Source: Odontocerum albicorne
Lineage: Eukaryota > Arthropoda > Insecta > Trichoptera > Odontoceridae
Reading direction: 5' to 3'
DNA length: 64,000 nt
NCBI GenBank assembly: GCA_949825065.1
Contig: OX463859.1
Location: 4,564,217 to 4,628,216 of the forward strand
Shown here: positions 1-11,439 of the stretch, piece by piece
Layout of the letters: each line of letters starts with the position of its first letter
How positions within the stretch are numbered: position 1 is the first letter of the stretch
The notes under the pieces: generated by a model
The model's database searches: none
What the model was told of the DNA's origin: nothing
Seen by the model: the letters and a program-made list of their open reading frames with translations, nothing else
Program-made: the position numbers and the translations under genes

Positions 1-648
1 GAAGGTTGGCATGAATTGAGCTGTTACGATTTCTGCGCCGAAAGACGTCATTTGGAAGCATGAGTTGTATTTCCTGATGTTAGATAGGAAATGCTTTGAT
101 TCAGCGGTACATCCGGAAAGCAAAGTTTTTAATGGCTCTGGCGGTTCTCCAAGTTGAGACAGTTTAATTTTTCCGGCGGCACAACACATTCCTTTCGTTT
201 CTCCATTAAATTTTAGAGCCTTGCAATGAGAACACACTTCAGTCATAGTGCCGATGAGAACATGCCGACTTAAACTATAATCATCAGCTGGGTTGTACCG
301 GAATGCAAGGCGATTGTAATCGCGTGATTGCTGAGCACGGAGTCGTGTTTGACGCTGATCTTCTGTTTCTCGTTGACGTATTTCAGCCATTCTCAGCCTA
401 TCGCGTTCATTCTGTTGAGAACGAAGCAATTCTGAAGCTGCAGAACGCGATCGCCGTAATCGCAACCGTATATCCTCAATTCTGTCTGCACGTCGCTCTA
501 ATGCTTCTTCGGCACGTATTTGAGCCATTATTTGTCTGCTTCGCTCGTTTGCTGATGCCCGTTGTTCCTCAGTTTGAGTTGCAATTACTCGCCGCATTGC
601 TTCCGCTCTGCGTGTACGACGACCTAAGTTTGATTTTCTGCGAGGCAT
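1..648 (-). CDS. Helitron Rep/helicase protein, N-terminal part (runs off window start)
   Basis: Helitron proteins combine a HUH-type Rep nuclease with a PIF1-like helicase and drive rolling-circle transposition. The minus strand is open from an ATG at 648-646 to base 1: 216 codons, no stop, continuing outside the window. Residues 1-115 are Arg/Glu-rich and probably helical, starting MPRRKSNLGRRTRR, as in animal Helitron N-termini. Residues 115-216 hold the conserved pre-Rep region: LAFRYNP (114-120), a Cys cluster (C139, C142, C155, C156), PPEPL (169-173), then KHFLSNIRKYNSCFQMTSFGA (185-205). The Rep HUH motif and helicase lie beyond the window, so catalytic integrity cannot be judged. The start is the first ATG after AT-rich non-coding DNA, and the whole N-terminal block follows it. 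No frameshift or stop is visible, so the element may be young. Family identification is from recognised motifs; autonomy is unknown. Confidence 0.88.
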   Translation of the reverse strand, partial: MPRRKSNLGRRTRRAEAMRRVIATQTEEQRASANERSRQIMAQIRAEEALERRADRIEDIRLRLRRSRSAASELLRSQQNERDRLRMAEIRQRETEDQRQTRLRAQQSRDYNRLAFRYNPADDYSLSRHVLIGTMTEVCSHCKALKFNGETKGMCCAAGKIKLSQLGEPPEPLKTLLSGCTAESKHFLSNIRKYNSCFQMTSFGAEIVTAQFMPTF

Positions 649-694
649 TATTTTGATAAACTAAAGCAGATCGATTGCACTGAAAAGACAAAAC

Positions 695-952
695 TTATAA
701 AATACACGAACTAAAAAACAAAGAAAAAACAAAGAAAAAACAAAATAAAATATTAACAAAATATTTCCCTTCAAACGCAGTTGTTTTCTCTTTGGCTTGG
801 CGGATTCCCTCAGTACATTCGTGGCATCTCTGGAACAAAGGAATCAAATTAATCACATATTCGGTTTGATGTTTCTGAATAATATTATTATATTTCGGAA
901 ACTCTAGGATGAGTCCTAAGACACTTGACAAATTTGCCCCAATACAACGATG
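695..952 (-). pseudogene. Unidentified coding-like fragment upstream of the Helitron gene
   Basis: A minus-strand frame is open from 952 to 695 with protein-like composition. It begins HRCIGANLSSVLGLILEFPKY and includes LIPLFQRCHECTEGI. I do not recognise it. It lies just 5' of the Helitron ATG, where captured host-gene pieces or 5' untranslated DNA would sit. Its first nine residues (HRCIGANLS) recur at 1364-1342 on the same strand, so the stretch belongs to a sequence present twice here. It could be a captured exon, an old Helitron piece, or chance: at about 80 codons the open frame is only weak evidence. Confidence 0.25.
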
Positions 953-1341
953 TAACGACGTTAAGTAATTTTAATTATTTTATCGACTTTAATATAAGGG
1001 AATCGATTCTAATAAATAGCAAGTTATTTAGGTAAATACATTACAAAAAACTAACAATAGTGACATTGTTACAAATCTCCATTACTACATACGATTTGAT
1101 AGATTTTGAAATATAAACAAAGATACAATTAAATTGTCAAATAATATTTGGTGATGTTTTAATTAAATGTTCGTAATTAGTATTAATTCACAGTGGATCT
1201 AGGCCCATTTAAAGATAGATACAAATCATACAATACATTACAAAGTCAGTATAATGAAAATTATGAATTAAAACGTCAGTTTAGAGAAAACAATTTTTCG
1301 ATTTATAAAAAAAATCAGCAGCTTACCACGTTACAGTTGAT
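953..1341. other. AT-rich spacer, no gene seen
   Basis: Non-coding AT-rich DNA. A short stretch around 1009-1060 recurs in part near 2625-2662, so the spacer is related to the repeats further right. A 60-codon open frame at 1193-1375 has low-complexity composition, crosses a transposon insertion boundary, and is not credible as a gene. Confidence 0.4.
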
Positions 1342-1364
1342 AAATTTGCCCCAATACAACGATG
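1342..1364. repeat. 23-bp direct repeat of 930-952, split from its flank by a LINE insertion
   Basis: Bases 930-952 and 1342-1364 are identical over 23 bp. At the first site the next bases are taacgacgtt. At the second site the matching continuation (taacaacgtt) resumes only at 1608, after a 243-bp insert. The two sites therefore act as an empty and an occupied version of the same sequence. Confidence 0.75.
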
Positions 1365-1607
1365 GGCTGGGCTGAAAAAGCTAGGGTGTGGGCTGCAAAA
1401 CATCTGTTGTCCCCGTGGCTTGGTTCGCCCTATATTGGTGGGGTGTATCTTCGCCGAAGGGATGCTATTAGATGAGCCCAGACCTTTTGATAGCTTCTGT
1501 ATATAATGTATTATCTGCAATTTATGTGTTTTAAAAGTGTTATTTAAATATAATCTGGACATACTATGCTGCTATCAATAAACCTATTATTTATTTATTT
1601 ATTTATG
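1365..1607 (+). mobile_element. TTTA-tailed LINE 3' end (copy 1)
   Basis: A 5'-truncated retroposon tail that ends with an AATAAA-like signal and a (TTTA)n tail at about 1577-1607. Closely related copies lie on the minus strand at 60101-60320 and 62762-62985, with a diverged one at 58121-58305. The shared body contains the block ctattagatgagcccagacc. No coding sequence is present. The tetranucleotide tail is typical of CR1/Jockey-type LINEs and of SINEs that use their machinery. It interrupts the sequence seen uninterrupted at 930-970. Confidence 0.7.
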
Positions 1608-1683
1608 TAACAACGTTCAGTAAGAAAAAAGAAAGTTAAAACATATAAAATTGTGAAACATTAAAAAAGTAACTGAGCAGCGT

Positions 1684-1871
1684 AAAAGTTTGTTTTAATT
1701 TTCATTTTTTTGCGATATTTCTACGGGTACTTCTTTCTAATGTACCACCAAATAATTTATTTATTTAATTAATGACATAAAAGTGTCTTTATATACAAAT
1801 GAACATGTGACAGGTTATACAAGTACTTAAAATTATTGACAAATAATACAACTTTATCTTAAATTAACATG
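1684..1871 (+). repeat. Direct repeat A, copy 1 (188 bp)
   Basis: Nearly identical to 2263-2451. The visible differences are a one-base length change in the T run and a substitution at ctttatatac versus ctttttatac. Non-coding. The spacing of about 579 bp is close to that of repeat B (586 bp), which suggests a larger unit was duplicated and then diverged, or that two related Helitron-like elements lie side by side. Confidence 0.85.
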
Positions 1872-2076
1872 TGTCACTTTTCTTATGGAAAAAAGTTAGG
1901 TTAACTTTTGAAATATGAATCAATAATGAAAGTTTTTCATCAAATATAATTCTTAAGTCCATTATTTTTTCACTTAAACAACTTACCATAATAATTAAGT
2001 CAATTTTATGACAATATAACTATTTTTTATTAAGTTTAATTTTAACCTAAAATACATCGCATGTTCGTAATTAGAA

Positions 2077-2180
2077 TTTTTTTTAAATGAACGATTTTAC
2101 TTAATATTTTTTAATTTAAATATAATATCAATAGCTTACCACATTTATTGAAGTCAATTATCTATTATCTTATCTATATA
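2077..2180 (+). repeat. Direct repeat B, copy 1 (about 104 bp)
   Basis: Matches 2663-2766 with only a few substitutions; both end in gtcaattatctattatctta then tctatata. The sequences after both copies are also related (AAATGGC near 2231 and 2826), so homology extends into the Helitron-like elements that follow. Confidence 0.8.
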
Positions 2181-2262
2181 AATAAAATTGAATATATATT
2201 GAAAGCAAAATAAAAAATCAGTATATATCCAAAATGGCCGTGTTGAGAATGACAGAAATGAC

Positions 2263-2451
2263 AAAAGTTTGTTTTAATTTTCATTTTTTTTGCGATATTT
2301 CTACGGGTACTTCTTTCTAATGTACCACCAAATAATTTATTTATTTAATTAATGACATAAAAGTGTCTTTTTATACAAATGAACATGTGACAGGTTATAC
2401 AAGTACTTAAAATTATTGACAAATAATACAACTTTATCTTAAATTAACATG
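2263..2451 (+). repeat. Direct repeat A, copy 2 (189 bp)
   Basis: Second copy of the 1684-1871 repeat, same orientation, nearly identical. Non-coding and AT-rich. Confidence 0.85.
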
Positions 2452-2662
2452 AAGTCATTGTTTTAAAATTATTTAATATACTGTATTTAAGATCAATATA
2501 TATTATGTATGTATAACATAGGAATAATGTTTCCAGTTTGAGTATAATATCTTTTCCTTTTTACGTCATTAAAGTACATCTTTTCCTTTTTACGTCGTAA
2601 AAATACATCGCTAAAATTTTATCGATTTCTAATAAATAGCAAGTTATTTAAAAACTAACAAT

Positions 2663-2766
2663 TTTTTTTTAAATGAACGATTTTACTTCATATTTTTTAA
2701 TTTAAATATAATATCAATAACTTACCACATTTATTGAAGTCAATTATCTATTATCTTATCTATATA
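2663..2766 (+). repeat. Direct repeat B, copy 2 (about 104 bp)
   Basis: Second copy of 2077-2180 in the same orientation. Its last bases overlap the left end of the Helitron-like element that follows. Confidence 0.8.
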
Positions 2767-3469
2767 ACTAAAATTTTATATAAATTAAACGTAAATATGA
2801 TTTGATCACAAGTCAATATGTACTTGAAAATGGCGACTGTGAGAACTTTTCGTAATATAATTGCTCAGTGAGATCACCGTCGGTAAAACAGATCGCAATT
2901 CTTTCGTGTCTCGACTTATTATTAAACATAAAATTATTAAATAATTTATTTATAATTTATATATTTATAATTTATATAGATTTATTTAAGAAGATATTAA
3001 AGATAAAATTATTTTATATTTTATGTATATAGACTTATTTGAATAAAAATATTCATCACGAAATGTCAAAATAGAATATGGTCAACTGTCAAAATGTTTA
3101 GTTGATAAAATTTATTATTTATGAAATATGTATTAGTTATAAAATTTATGATTTAATATTAAACATAAAATTATTTTATATTTATATTATGTATATAGAC
3201 TTTATAAATATTAATTACGAAACGTCAAATAGAATATGGTCAACTGTCAAAATGAGATTCGTCTTGTCCCCGAGAGGTTCGCATAAATATTTCTTTTTGA
3301 TTTAAAAAAAAAATTATATACACTGATATATATATATATAAATAAAAATCAAATAACATTTCCGTTGACGAATATTAACTTTACTCAAAATTTCAAAGCG
3401 ATCGGTAGAGAACTTCCGGAGATTAGCTGCCTTCAATTAACGAACATTTACATTTTTATTTATATAGAT
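2757..3469. mobile_element. Non-autonomous Helitron-like (Helentron/DINE-type?) element next to the satellite
   Basis: The left end reads tatctatataactaaaa and the right end ttttatttatatagata. The right end's reverse complement (tatctatataaataaaa) matches the left end, giving short terminal inverted repeats of the kind seen in many insect Helentron-type elements. The interior is AT-rich and non-coding. It contains a direct repeat of about 100 bp (2995-3096 and 3155-3253, both ending agaatatggtcaactgtcaa then aatg). Near the right end are sequences such as agcgatcggtagagaacttc, a type common near insect transposon 3' ends. The last bases overlap the first bases of the satellite. Family assignment rests on termini only. 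Confidence 0.45.
2995..3253 (+). repeat. Internal direct repeat (about 100 bp x2, spacing about 158-160 bp)
   Basis: 2995-3096 and 3155-3253 share the order gataaaattattttatatt-like sequence, tgtatatagactt, cgaaa(t/c)gtcaaa and gaatatggtcaactgtcaaa. Copy 2 has small deletions. The spacing is close to, but not the same as, the satellite period, and the sequences are not recognisably similar. Confidence 0.7.
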
Positions 3470-5941
3470 AAGCGATATAAATAACCCTCAAATACCAAAA
3501 AACAAGTGTTTTGTGAGTTAAATATTTTTTGAGCAGTTTTGTCTTTAAAGACTAAGAACCTTTCAAGTATAATCAAAAAATTTTTGTCTGATTTCATATT
3601 TTTTCTTACTTATTATTGATAAGCGATATTAATAACCCTCAAATACCAAAAAACAAGTGTTTTGCGACTTAAATATTTTTTGAGCAGTTTCGTCTTTTGG
3701 GACTAAGAACCTTTCAAGTTTTATCAATTTTTTTTTGTCTTATTTCATATTATTTCTTACTTATTATTGATAAGCGATATTAATAACCCTCAAATACCAA
3801 AAAACAAGTGTTTTGTGAGTTAAATATTTTTTGAGCAGTTGCGTCTTTTGGGACTAAGAACCTTTCAAGTTTAATCAATTTTTTTTTGTCTGATTTCATA
3901 TTTTTTCTTACTTATTATTGATAAGCGATATTAATTACCCTCAAATACAAAAAAATAAGTGTTTTGTGAGTTAAATATTTTTTGCGCATTTTCCTCTATT
4001 TAGACTAAGAACGATTCAAGTTTAGTCAATTTTTTTTGTCTGATTTTATATTATTACTTACTTATTATTGATAAGCGATATAAATAACCCTCAAATACCA
4101 AAAAACAAGCGTTTTGTGAGTTAAATATTTTTTGAGCAGTTTTGTCTTTTAAGACTAAGAACCTTTACAGTTTAATCAAAAAAATTTTGTCCGATTTCAT
4201 ATTTTTTCTTACTTATTATTGATAAGCGATATTAATAACCCTCAAATACCAAAAAAGAAGTGTTTTGCGAGTTAAATATTTTTTGAGCAGTTTCGTCTTT
4301 TGAGACTAAGAACCTTTCAAGTTTAATCAATTTTTTTTTGTCTTATTTCATATTATTTCTTACTTATTATTGATAAGCGATATTAATAACCCTCAAATAC
4401 CAAAAAACAAGTGTTTTGTGAGTTAAATATTTTTTGAGTCTTCGTCTTTTGGGACTAAGAACCTTTCAAGTTTAATAAATTTTTTTTTGTCTGATTTCAT
4501 ATTTTTTCTTACTTATTATTGATAAGCGATATAAATAACCCTCAAATACCAAAAAACAAGTGTTTTGTGAGTTAAATATTTTTTGCGCATTTTCCTCTAT
4601 TGAGACTAAGAACCTTTCAAGTTTAGTCAATTTTTTTTTGTCTGATTTCATATTATTACTTACTTATTATTGATAAGCGATATTAATCACCCTCAAATAC
4701 CAAAAAACAAGTGTTTTGTGAATTAAATAATTTTTTGAGCAGTTTCGTCTTTTGGGACTAAGAACCTTTCAAGTTTAATCAATTTTTTTTTGTCTGATTT
4801 CACATTTTTTCTTACTTATTATTGATAAGCGATATAAATAACCCTCAAATACCAAAAAACAAGTGTTTTGTGAGTTAAATATTTTTTGAGCAGTTACGTC
4901 TTTTGGGACTAAGAACCTTTACAGTTTAATCAAAATTTTTTTGTCTGATTTCATATTATTTCTTACTTATTATTGATAAGCGATATTAATACCCCTCAAA
5001 TACCAAAAAACAAGCGTTTTGTGAGTTAAATATTTTTTGAGCAGTTTCGTCTTTTGGGACTAAGAACCTTTCAAGTTTAATCAATTTTTTTTTGTCTGAT
5101 TTCATATTTTTTCTTACTTATTATTGATAAGCGATATAAATAACCCTCAAATACCAAAAAACAAGTGTTTTGTGAGTTAAATATTTTTTGAGCAGTTTCG
5201 TCCTTTGGGACTAAGAACCTTTCAAGTTTAATCAATTTTTTTTTGTCTGATTTCATATTTTTTCTTACTTATTATTGATAAGCGATATTAATAACCCTCA
5301 AATACAAAAAAACAAGTGTTTTGTGAGTTAAATATTTTTTGCGCATTTTCCTCTATTGAGACTAAGAACGATTCAAGTTAAGTCAATTTTTTTTGTCTGA
5401 TTTAGTATAATTACTTACTTATTATTGATAAGCGATATTAATACCCCTCAAATACCAAAAAACAAGCGTTTTGTGAGTTAAATATTTTTTGAGCAGTTTC
5501 GTCTTATGGGACTAAGAACCTTTCCAGTGTAATCAATTTTTTTTTGTCTGATTTCATATTTTTTCTTACTTATTATTGATAAGCGATATAAATAACCCTC
5601 AAATACCAAAAAACAAGTGTTTTGCGAGTTAAATATTTTTTGAGCAGTTTCGTCTTTTGAGACTAAGAACCTTTCAAGTTTAATCAATTATTTTTTGTCT
5701 TATTTCATATTATTTCTTACTTATTATTGATAAGCGATATTTATAACCCTCAAATACCAAAAAACAAGTGTTTTGTGAGTTAAATATTTTTTGAGTCTTC
5801 GTCTTTTGGGACTAAGAACCTTTCAAGTTTAATAAATTTTTTTTTGTCTGATTTCATATTTTTTCTTACTTATTATTGATAAGCGATATAAATAACCCTC
5901 AAATACCAAAAAACAAGTGTTTTGTGAGTTAAATATTTTTT

Positions 5942-8900
5942 GCGCATTTTCCTCTATTGAGACTAAGAACGATTCAAGTTAAGTCAATTTTTTTTGTCTG
6001 ATTTAATATTATTACTTACTTATTATTGATAAGCGATATTAATACCCCTCAAATACCAAAAAACAAGCGTTTTGTGAGTTAAATATTTTTTGAGCAGTTT
6101 CGTCTTTTGGGACTAAGAACCTTTCAAGTTTAATCATTTTTTTTTTGTCTTATTTCATATTATTACTTACTTATTATTGATAAGCGATATAAATAACCCT
6201 CAAATACCAAAAAACAAGTGTTTTGTGAGTTAAATATTTTTTGAGCAGTTACGTCTTTTGGGACTAAGAACCTTTACAGTTTAATCAAAATTTTTTTGTC
6301 TGATTTCATATTTTTTCTTACTTATTATTGATAAGCGATATTAATAACCCTCAAATACCAAAAAACAACTGTTTTGTGAGTTAAATATTTTTTGAGCAGT
6401 TTCGTCTTTTGGGACTAAGAACCTTTCAAGTTTAATCAATTTTTTTTTGTCTGATTTCACATTTTTTCTTATTTATTATTGATAAGCGATATAAATAACC
6501 CTCAAATACCAAAAAAAAGGTGTTTTGTGAGTTTAATATTTTTTGAGCAGTTTCGTCTTTTGGGACTAAGAACCTTTGAAGTTTAATCAAATTTTTTTTG
6601 TCCAATTTCACATTTTTTCTTATTTATTATTGATAAGCGATATAAATAACCCTCAAATACCAAAAAACAAGTGTTTTGTGAGTTAAATATTTTTTGAGCA
6701 GTTTCGTCTTTTGGGACTAAGAACCTTTCAAGTTTAATAAATTTTTTTTTGTCTGATTTCATATTTTTTCTTACTTATTATTGATAAGCGATATAAATAA
6801 CCCTCAAATACCAAAAAACAAGTGTTTTGTGAGTTAATTATTTTTTGAGCAGTTTCGTCTTTTGGGACTAAGAGCCTTTCAAGTTTAATCAAATTTTTTT
6901 TGTCTGATTTCACATTTTTTCTTATTAATTATTGATAAGCGATATAAATAACCCTCAAATACCAAAAAACAAGTGTTTTGTGAGTTAAATATTTTTTGCG
7001 CATTTTCCTCTATTGAGACTAAGAACGATTCAAGTTAAGTCAATTTTTTTTGTCTGATTTAATATTATTACTTACTTATTATTGATAAGCGATATTAATA
7101 CCCCTCAAATACCAAAAAACAAGCGTTTTGTGAGTTAAATATTTTTTGAGCAGTTTCGTCTTTTGGGACTAAGAACCTTTCAAGTTTAATCAATTTTTTT
7201 TTGTCTTATTTCATATTATTACTTACTTATTATTGATAAGCGATATTAATCACCCTCAAATACCAAAAAACAAGTGTTTTGTGAATTAAATAATTTTTTG
7301 AGCAGTTTCGTCTTTTGGGACTAAGAACCTTTAAAGTTTAATCAATTTTTTTTTGTCTGATTTCACATTTTTTCTTATTTATTATTGATAAGCGATATAA
7401 ATAACCCTCAAATACAAAAAAAAAGGTGTTTTGTGAGTTTAATATTTTTTGAGCAGTTTCGTCTTTTGGGACTAAGAACCTTTCAAGTTTAATCAATTTT
7501 TTTTTGTCTGATTTCACATTTTTTCTTATTTATTATTGATAAGCGATATAAATAACCCTCAAATACCAAAAAACAAGTGTTTTGTGAGTTAAATATTTTT
7601 TGAGCAGTTACGTCTTTTGGGACTAAGAACCTTTCAAGTTTAATCAATTTTTTTTTGTCTGATTTCACATTTTTTCTTATTTATTATTGATAAGCGATAT
7701 AAATAACCCTCAAATACCAGAAAACAAGTGTTTTGTGAGTTAAATATTTTTTGAGCAGTTGCGTCTTTTGGGACTAAGAACCTTTCAAGTTTAATCAATT
7801 TTTTTTTGTCTGATTTCATATTTTTTCTTACTTATTATTGATAAGCGATATTAATTACCCTCAAATACAAAAAAACAAGTGTTTTGTGAGTTAAATATTT
7901 TTTGAGTCTTCGTCTTTTGGGACTAAGAACCTTTCAAGTTTAATAAATTTTTTTTTGTCTGATTTCATATTTTTTCTTACTTATTATTGATAAGCGATAT
8001 AAATAACCCTCAAATACCAAAAAACAAGTGTTTTGTGAGTTAAATATTTTTTGCGCATTTTCCTCTATTGAGACTAAGAACGATTCAAGTTAAGTCAATT
8101 TTTTTTGTCTGATTTAATATAATTACTTACTTTTTATTGATAAGCGATATTAATACCCCTCAAATACCAAAAAACAAGCGTTTTGTGAGTTAAATATTTT
8201 TTGAGCAGTTTCGTCTTATGGGACTAAGAACCTTTCCAGTGTAATCAATTTTTTTTTGTCTGATTTCATATTTTTTCTTACTTATTATTGATAAGCGATA
8301 TAAATAACCCTCAAATACCAAAAAACAAGTGTTTTGTGAGTTAAATATTTTTTGAGCAGTTTTGTCTTTAAAGACTAAGAACCTTTCAAGTATAATCAAA
8401 AAAATTTTGTCTGATTTCATATTTTTTCTTACTTATTATTGATAAGCGATATTAATAACCCTCAAATACCAAAAAACAAGTGTTTTGCGACTTAAATATT
8501 TTTTTAACAGTTTCGTCTTTTGGGACTAAGAACCTTTCAAGTTTTATCAATTTTTTTTTTGTCTTATTTCATATTATTTCTTACTTATTATTGATAAGCG
8601 ATATTAATAACCCTCAAATACCAAAAAACAAGTGTTTTGTGAGTTAAATATTTTTTGAGCAGTTTCGTCTTTTGGGACTAAGAACCTTTCAAGTTTAATA
8701 AATTTTTTTTGTCTGATTTCACATTTTTTCTTATTAATTATTGATAAGCGATATAAATAACCCTCAAATACCAAAAAACAAGTGTTTTGTGAGTTAAATA
8801 TTTTTTGAGCAGTTACGTCTTTTGGGACTAAGAACCTTTACAGTTTATTCAAAATTTTTTTGTCTGATTTCATATTTTTTCTTACTTATTATTGATAAGC

Positions 8901-9109
8901 GATATTAATAACCCTCAAATACCAAAAAACAAGTGTTTTGTGAGTTAAATATTTTTTGAGCAGTTTCGTCTTTTGGGACTAAGAACCTTTCAAGTTTAAT
9001 CAATTTTTTTTTGTCTGATTTCATATTTTTTCTTACTTATTATTGATAAGCGATATTAATCACCCTCAAATACCAAAAAACAAGTGTTTTGTGAGTTAAA
9101 TATTTTTTG
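5942..9109 (+). repeat. Satellite subregion with 7-monomer periodicity
   Basis: The gcgcatttt monomer variant occurs at 5942, 6998, 8053 and 9109, i.e. spacings of 1056, 1055 and 1056 bp, which is seven monomers each time. Monomers in between share variant order in part: the antisense frames at 8190-8420 and 9246-9476 differ by one residue and lie 1056 bp apart. Confidence 0.75.
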
Positions 9110-11439
9110 CGCATTTTCCTCTATTGAGACTAAGAACGATTCAAGTTAAGTCAATTTTTTTTGTCTGATTTAATATAATTACTTACTTATTATTGATAAG
9201 CGATATTAATACCCCTCAAATACCAAAAAACAAGCGTTTTGTGAGTTAAATATTTTTTGAGCAGTTTCGTCTTTTGGGACTAAGAACCTTTCCAGTGTAA
9301 TCAATTTTTTTTTGTCTGATTTCATATTTTTTCTTACTTATTATTGATAAGCGATATAAATAACCCTCAAATACCAAAAAACAAGTGTTTTGTGAGTTAA
9401 ATATTTTTTGAGCAGTTTTGTCTTTAAAGACTAAGAACCTTTCAAGTATAATCAAAAAAATTTTGTCTGATTTCATATTTTTTCTTACTTATTATTGATA
9501 AGCGATATTAATAACCCTCAAATACCAAAAAACAAGTGTTTTGCGACTTAAATATTTTTTGAGCAGTTTCGTCTTTTGGGACTAAGAACCTTTCAAGTTT
9601 TATCAATTTTTTTTTGTCTTATTTCATATTATTTCTTACTTTTTATTGATAAGCGATATTAATAACCCTCAAATACCAAAAAACAAGTGTTTTGTGAGTT
9701 AAATATTTTTTGAGCAGTTTCGTCTTTTGGGACTAAGAACCTTTCAAGTTTAATAAATTTTTTTTGTCTGATTTCACATTTTTTCTTATTAATTATTGAT
9801 AAGCGATATAAATAACCCTCAAATACCAAAAAACAAGTGTTTTGTGAGTTAAATATTTTTTGAGCAGTTACGTCTTTTGGGACTAAGAACCTTTACAGTT
9901 TATTCAAAATTTTTTTGTCTGATTTCATATTTTTTCTTACTTATTATTGATAAGCGATATTAATAACCCTCAAATACCAAAAAACAAGTGTTTTGTGAGT
10001 TAAATATTTTTTGAGCAGTTTCGTCTTTTGGGACTAAGAACCTTTCAAGTTTAATCAATTTTTTTTTGTCTGATTTCATATTTTTTCTTACTTATTATTG
10101 ATAAGCGATATTAATCACCCTCAAATACCAAAAAACAAGTGTTTTGTGAATTAAATAATTTTTTGAGCAGTTTCGTCTTTTGGGACTAAGAACCTTTAAA
10201 GTTTAATCAATTTTTTTTTGTCTGATTTCACATTTTTTCTTATTTATTATTGATAAGCGATATTAATAACCCTCAAATACCAAAAAACAAGTGTTTTGTG
10301 AGTTAAATATTTTTTGAGCAGTTTCGTCTTTTGGGACTAAGAACCTTTCAAGTTTAATCAAATTTTTTTTGTCTGATTTCACATTTTTTCTTATTATTTA
10401 TTGATAAGCGATATAAATAACCCTCAAATACCAAAAAACAAGTGTTTTGTGAGTTAAATATTTTTTGAGCAGTTACGTCTTTTGGGACTAAGAACCTTTA
10501 CAGTTTATTCAAAAAAATTTTGTCTGATTTCATATTTTTTCTTACTTATTATTGATAAGCGATATTAATAACCCTCAAATACCAAAAAACAAGTGTTTTG
10601 TGAGTTAAATATTTTTTGAGCAGTTTCGTCTTTTGGGACTAAGAACCTTTCAAGTTTAATCAATTTTATTTTTTCTGATTTCATATTTTTTCTTACTTAT
10701 TATTGATAAGCGATATTAATTACCCTCAAATACAAAAAAACAAGTGTTTTGTGAGTTAAATATTTTTTGCGCATTTTCCTCTATTTAGACTAAGAACGAT
10801 TCAAGTTTAGTCAATTTTTTTTGTCTGATTTTATATTATTACTTACTTATTATTGATAAGCGATATTAATAACCCTCAAATACCAAAAAACAAGCGTTTT
10901 GTGAGTTAAATATTTTTTGAGCAGTTTCGTCTTTTGGGACTAAGAACCTTTCAAGTGTTATCAATTTTTTTTTCTGATTTCATATTTTTTCTTACTTATT
11001 ATTGATAAGCGATATAAATAACCCTCAAATACCAAAAAACAAGTGTTTTGTGAGTTAAATATTTTTTGAGCAGTTTTGTCTTTTAAGACTAAGAACCTTT
11101 CAAGTTTAATCAAAAATTTTTTGTCTGATTTCATATTTTTTCTTACTTATCATTGATAAGCGATATTAATAACCCTCAAATACCAAAAAACAAGTGTTTT
11201 GCGAGTTAAATATTTTTTGAGCAGTTTCGTCTTTTGGGACTAAGAACCTTTCAAGTTTAATCAATTTTTTTTTGTCTGATTTCACATTTTTTCTTATTTA
11301 TTATTGATAAGCGATATAAATAACCCTCAAATACCAAAAAACAAGTGTTTTGTGAGTTAAATATTTTTTGAGCAGTTACGTCTTTTGGGACTAAGAACCT
11401 TTCAAGTTTAATCAATTTTTTTTTGTCTGATTTCACATT

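Noticed and set aside
303..656. 117-codon plus-strand frame
   Set aside because: It lies opposite the Helitron coding sequence and has no motif of its own; a shadow of the real minus-strand frame.
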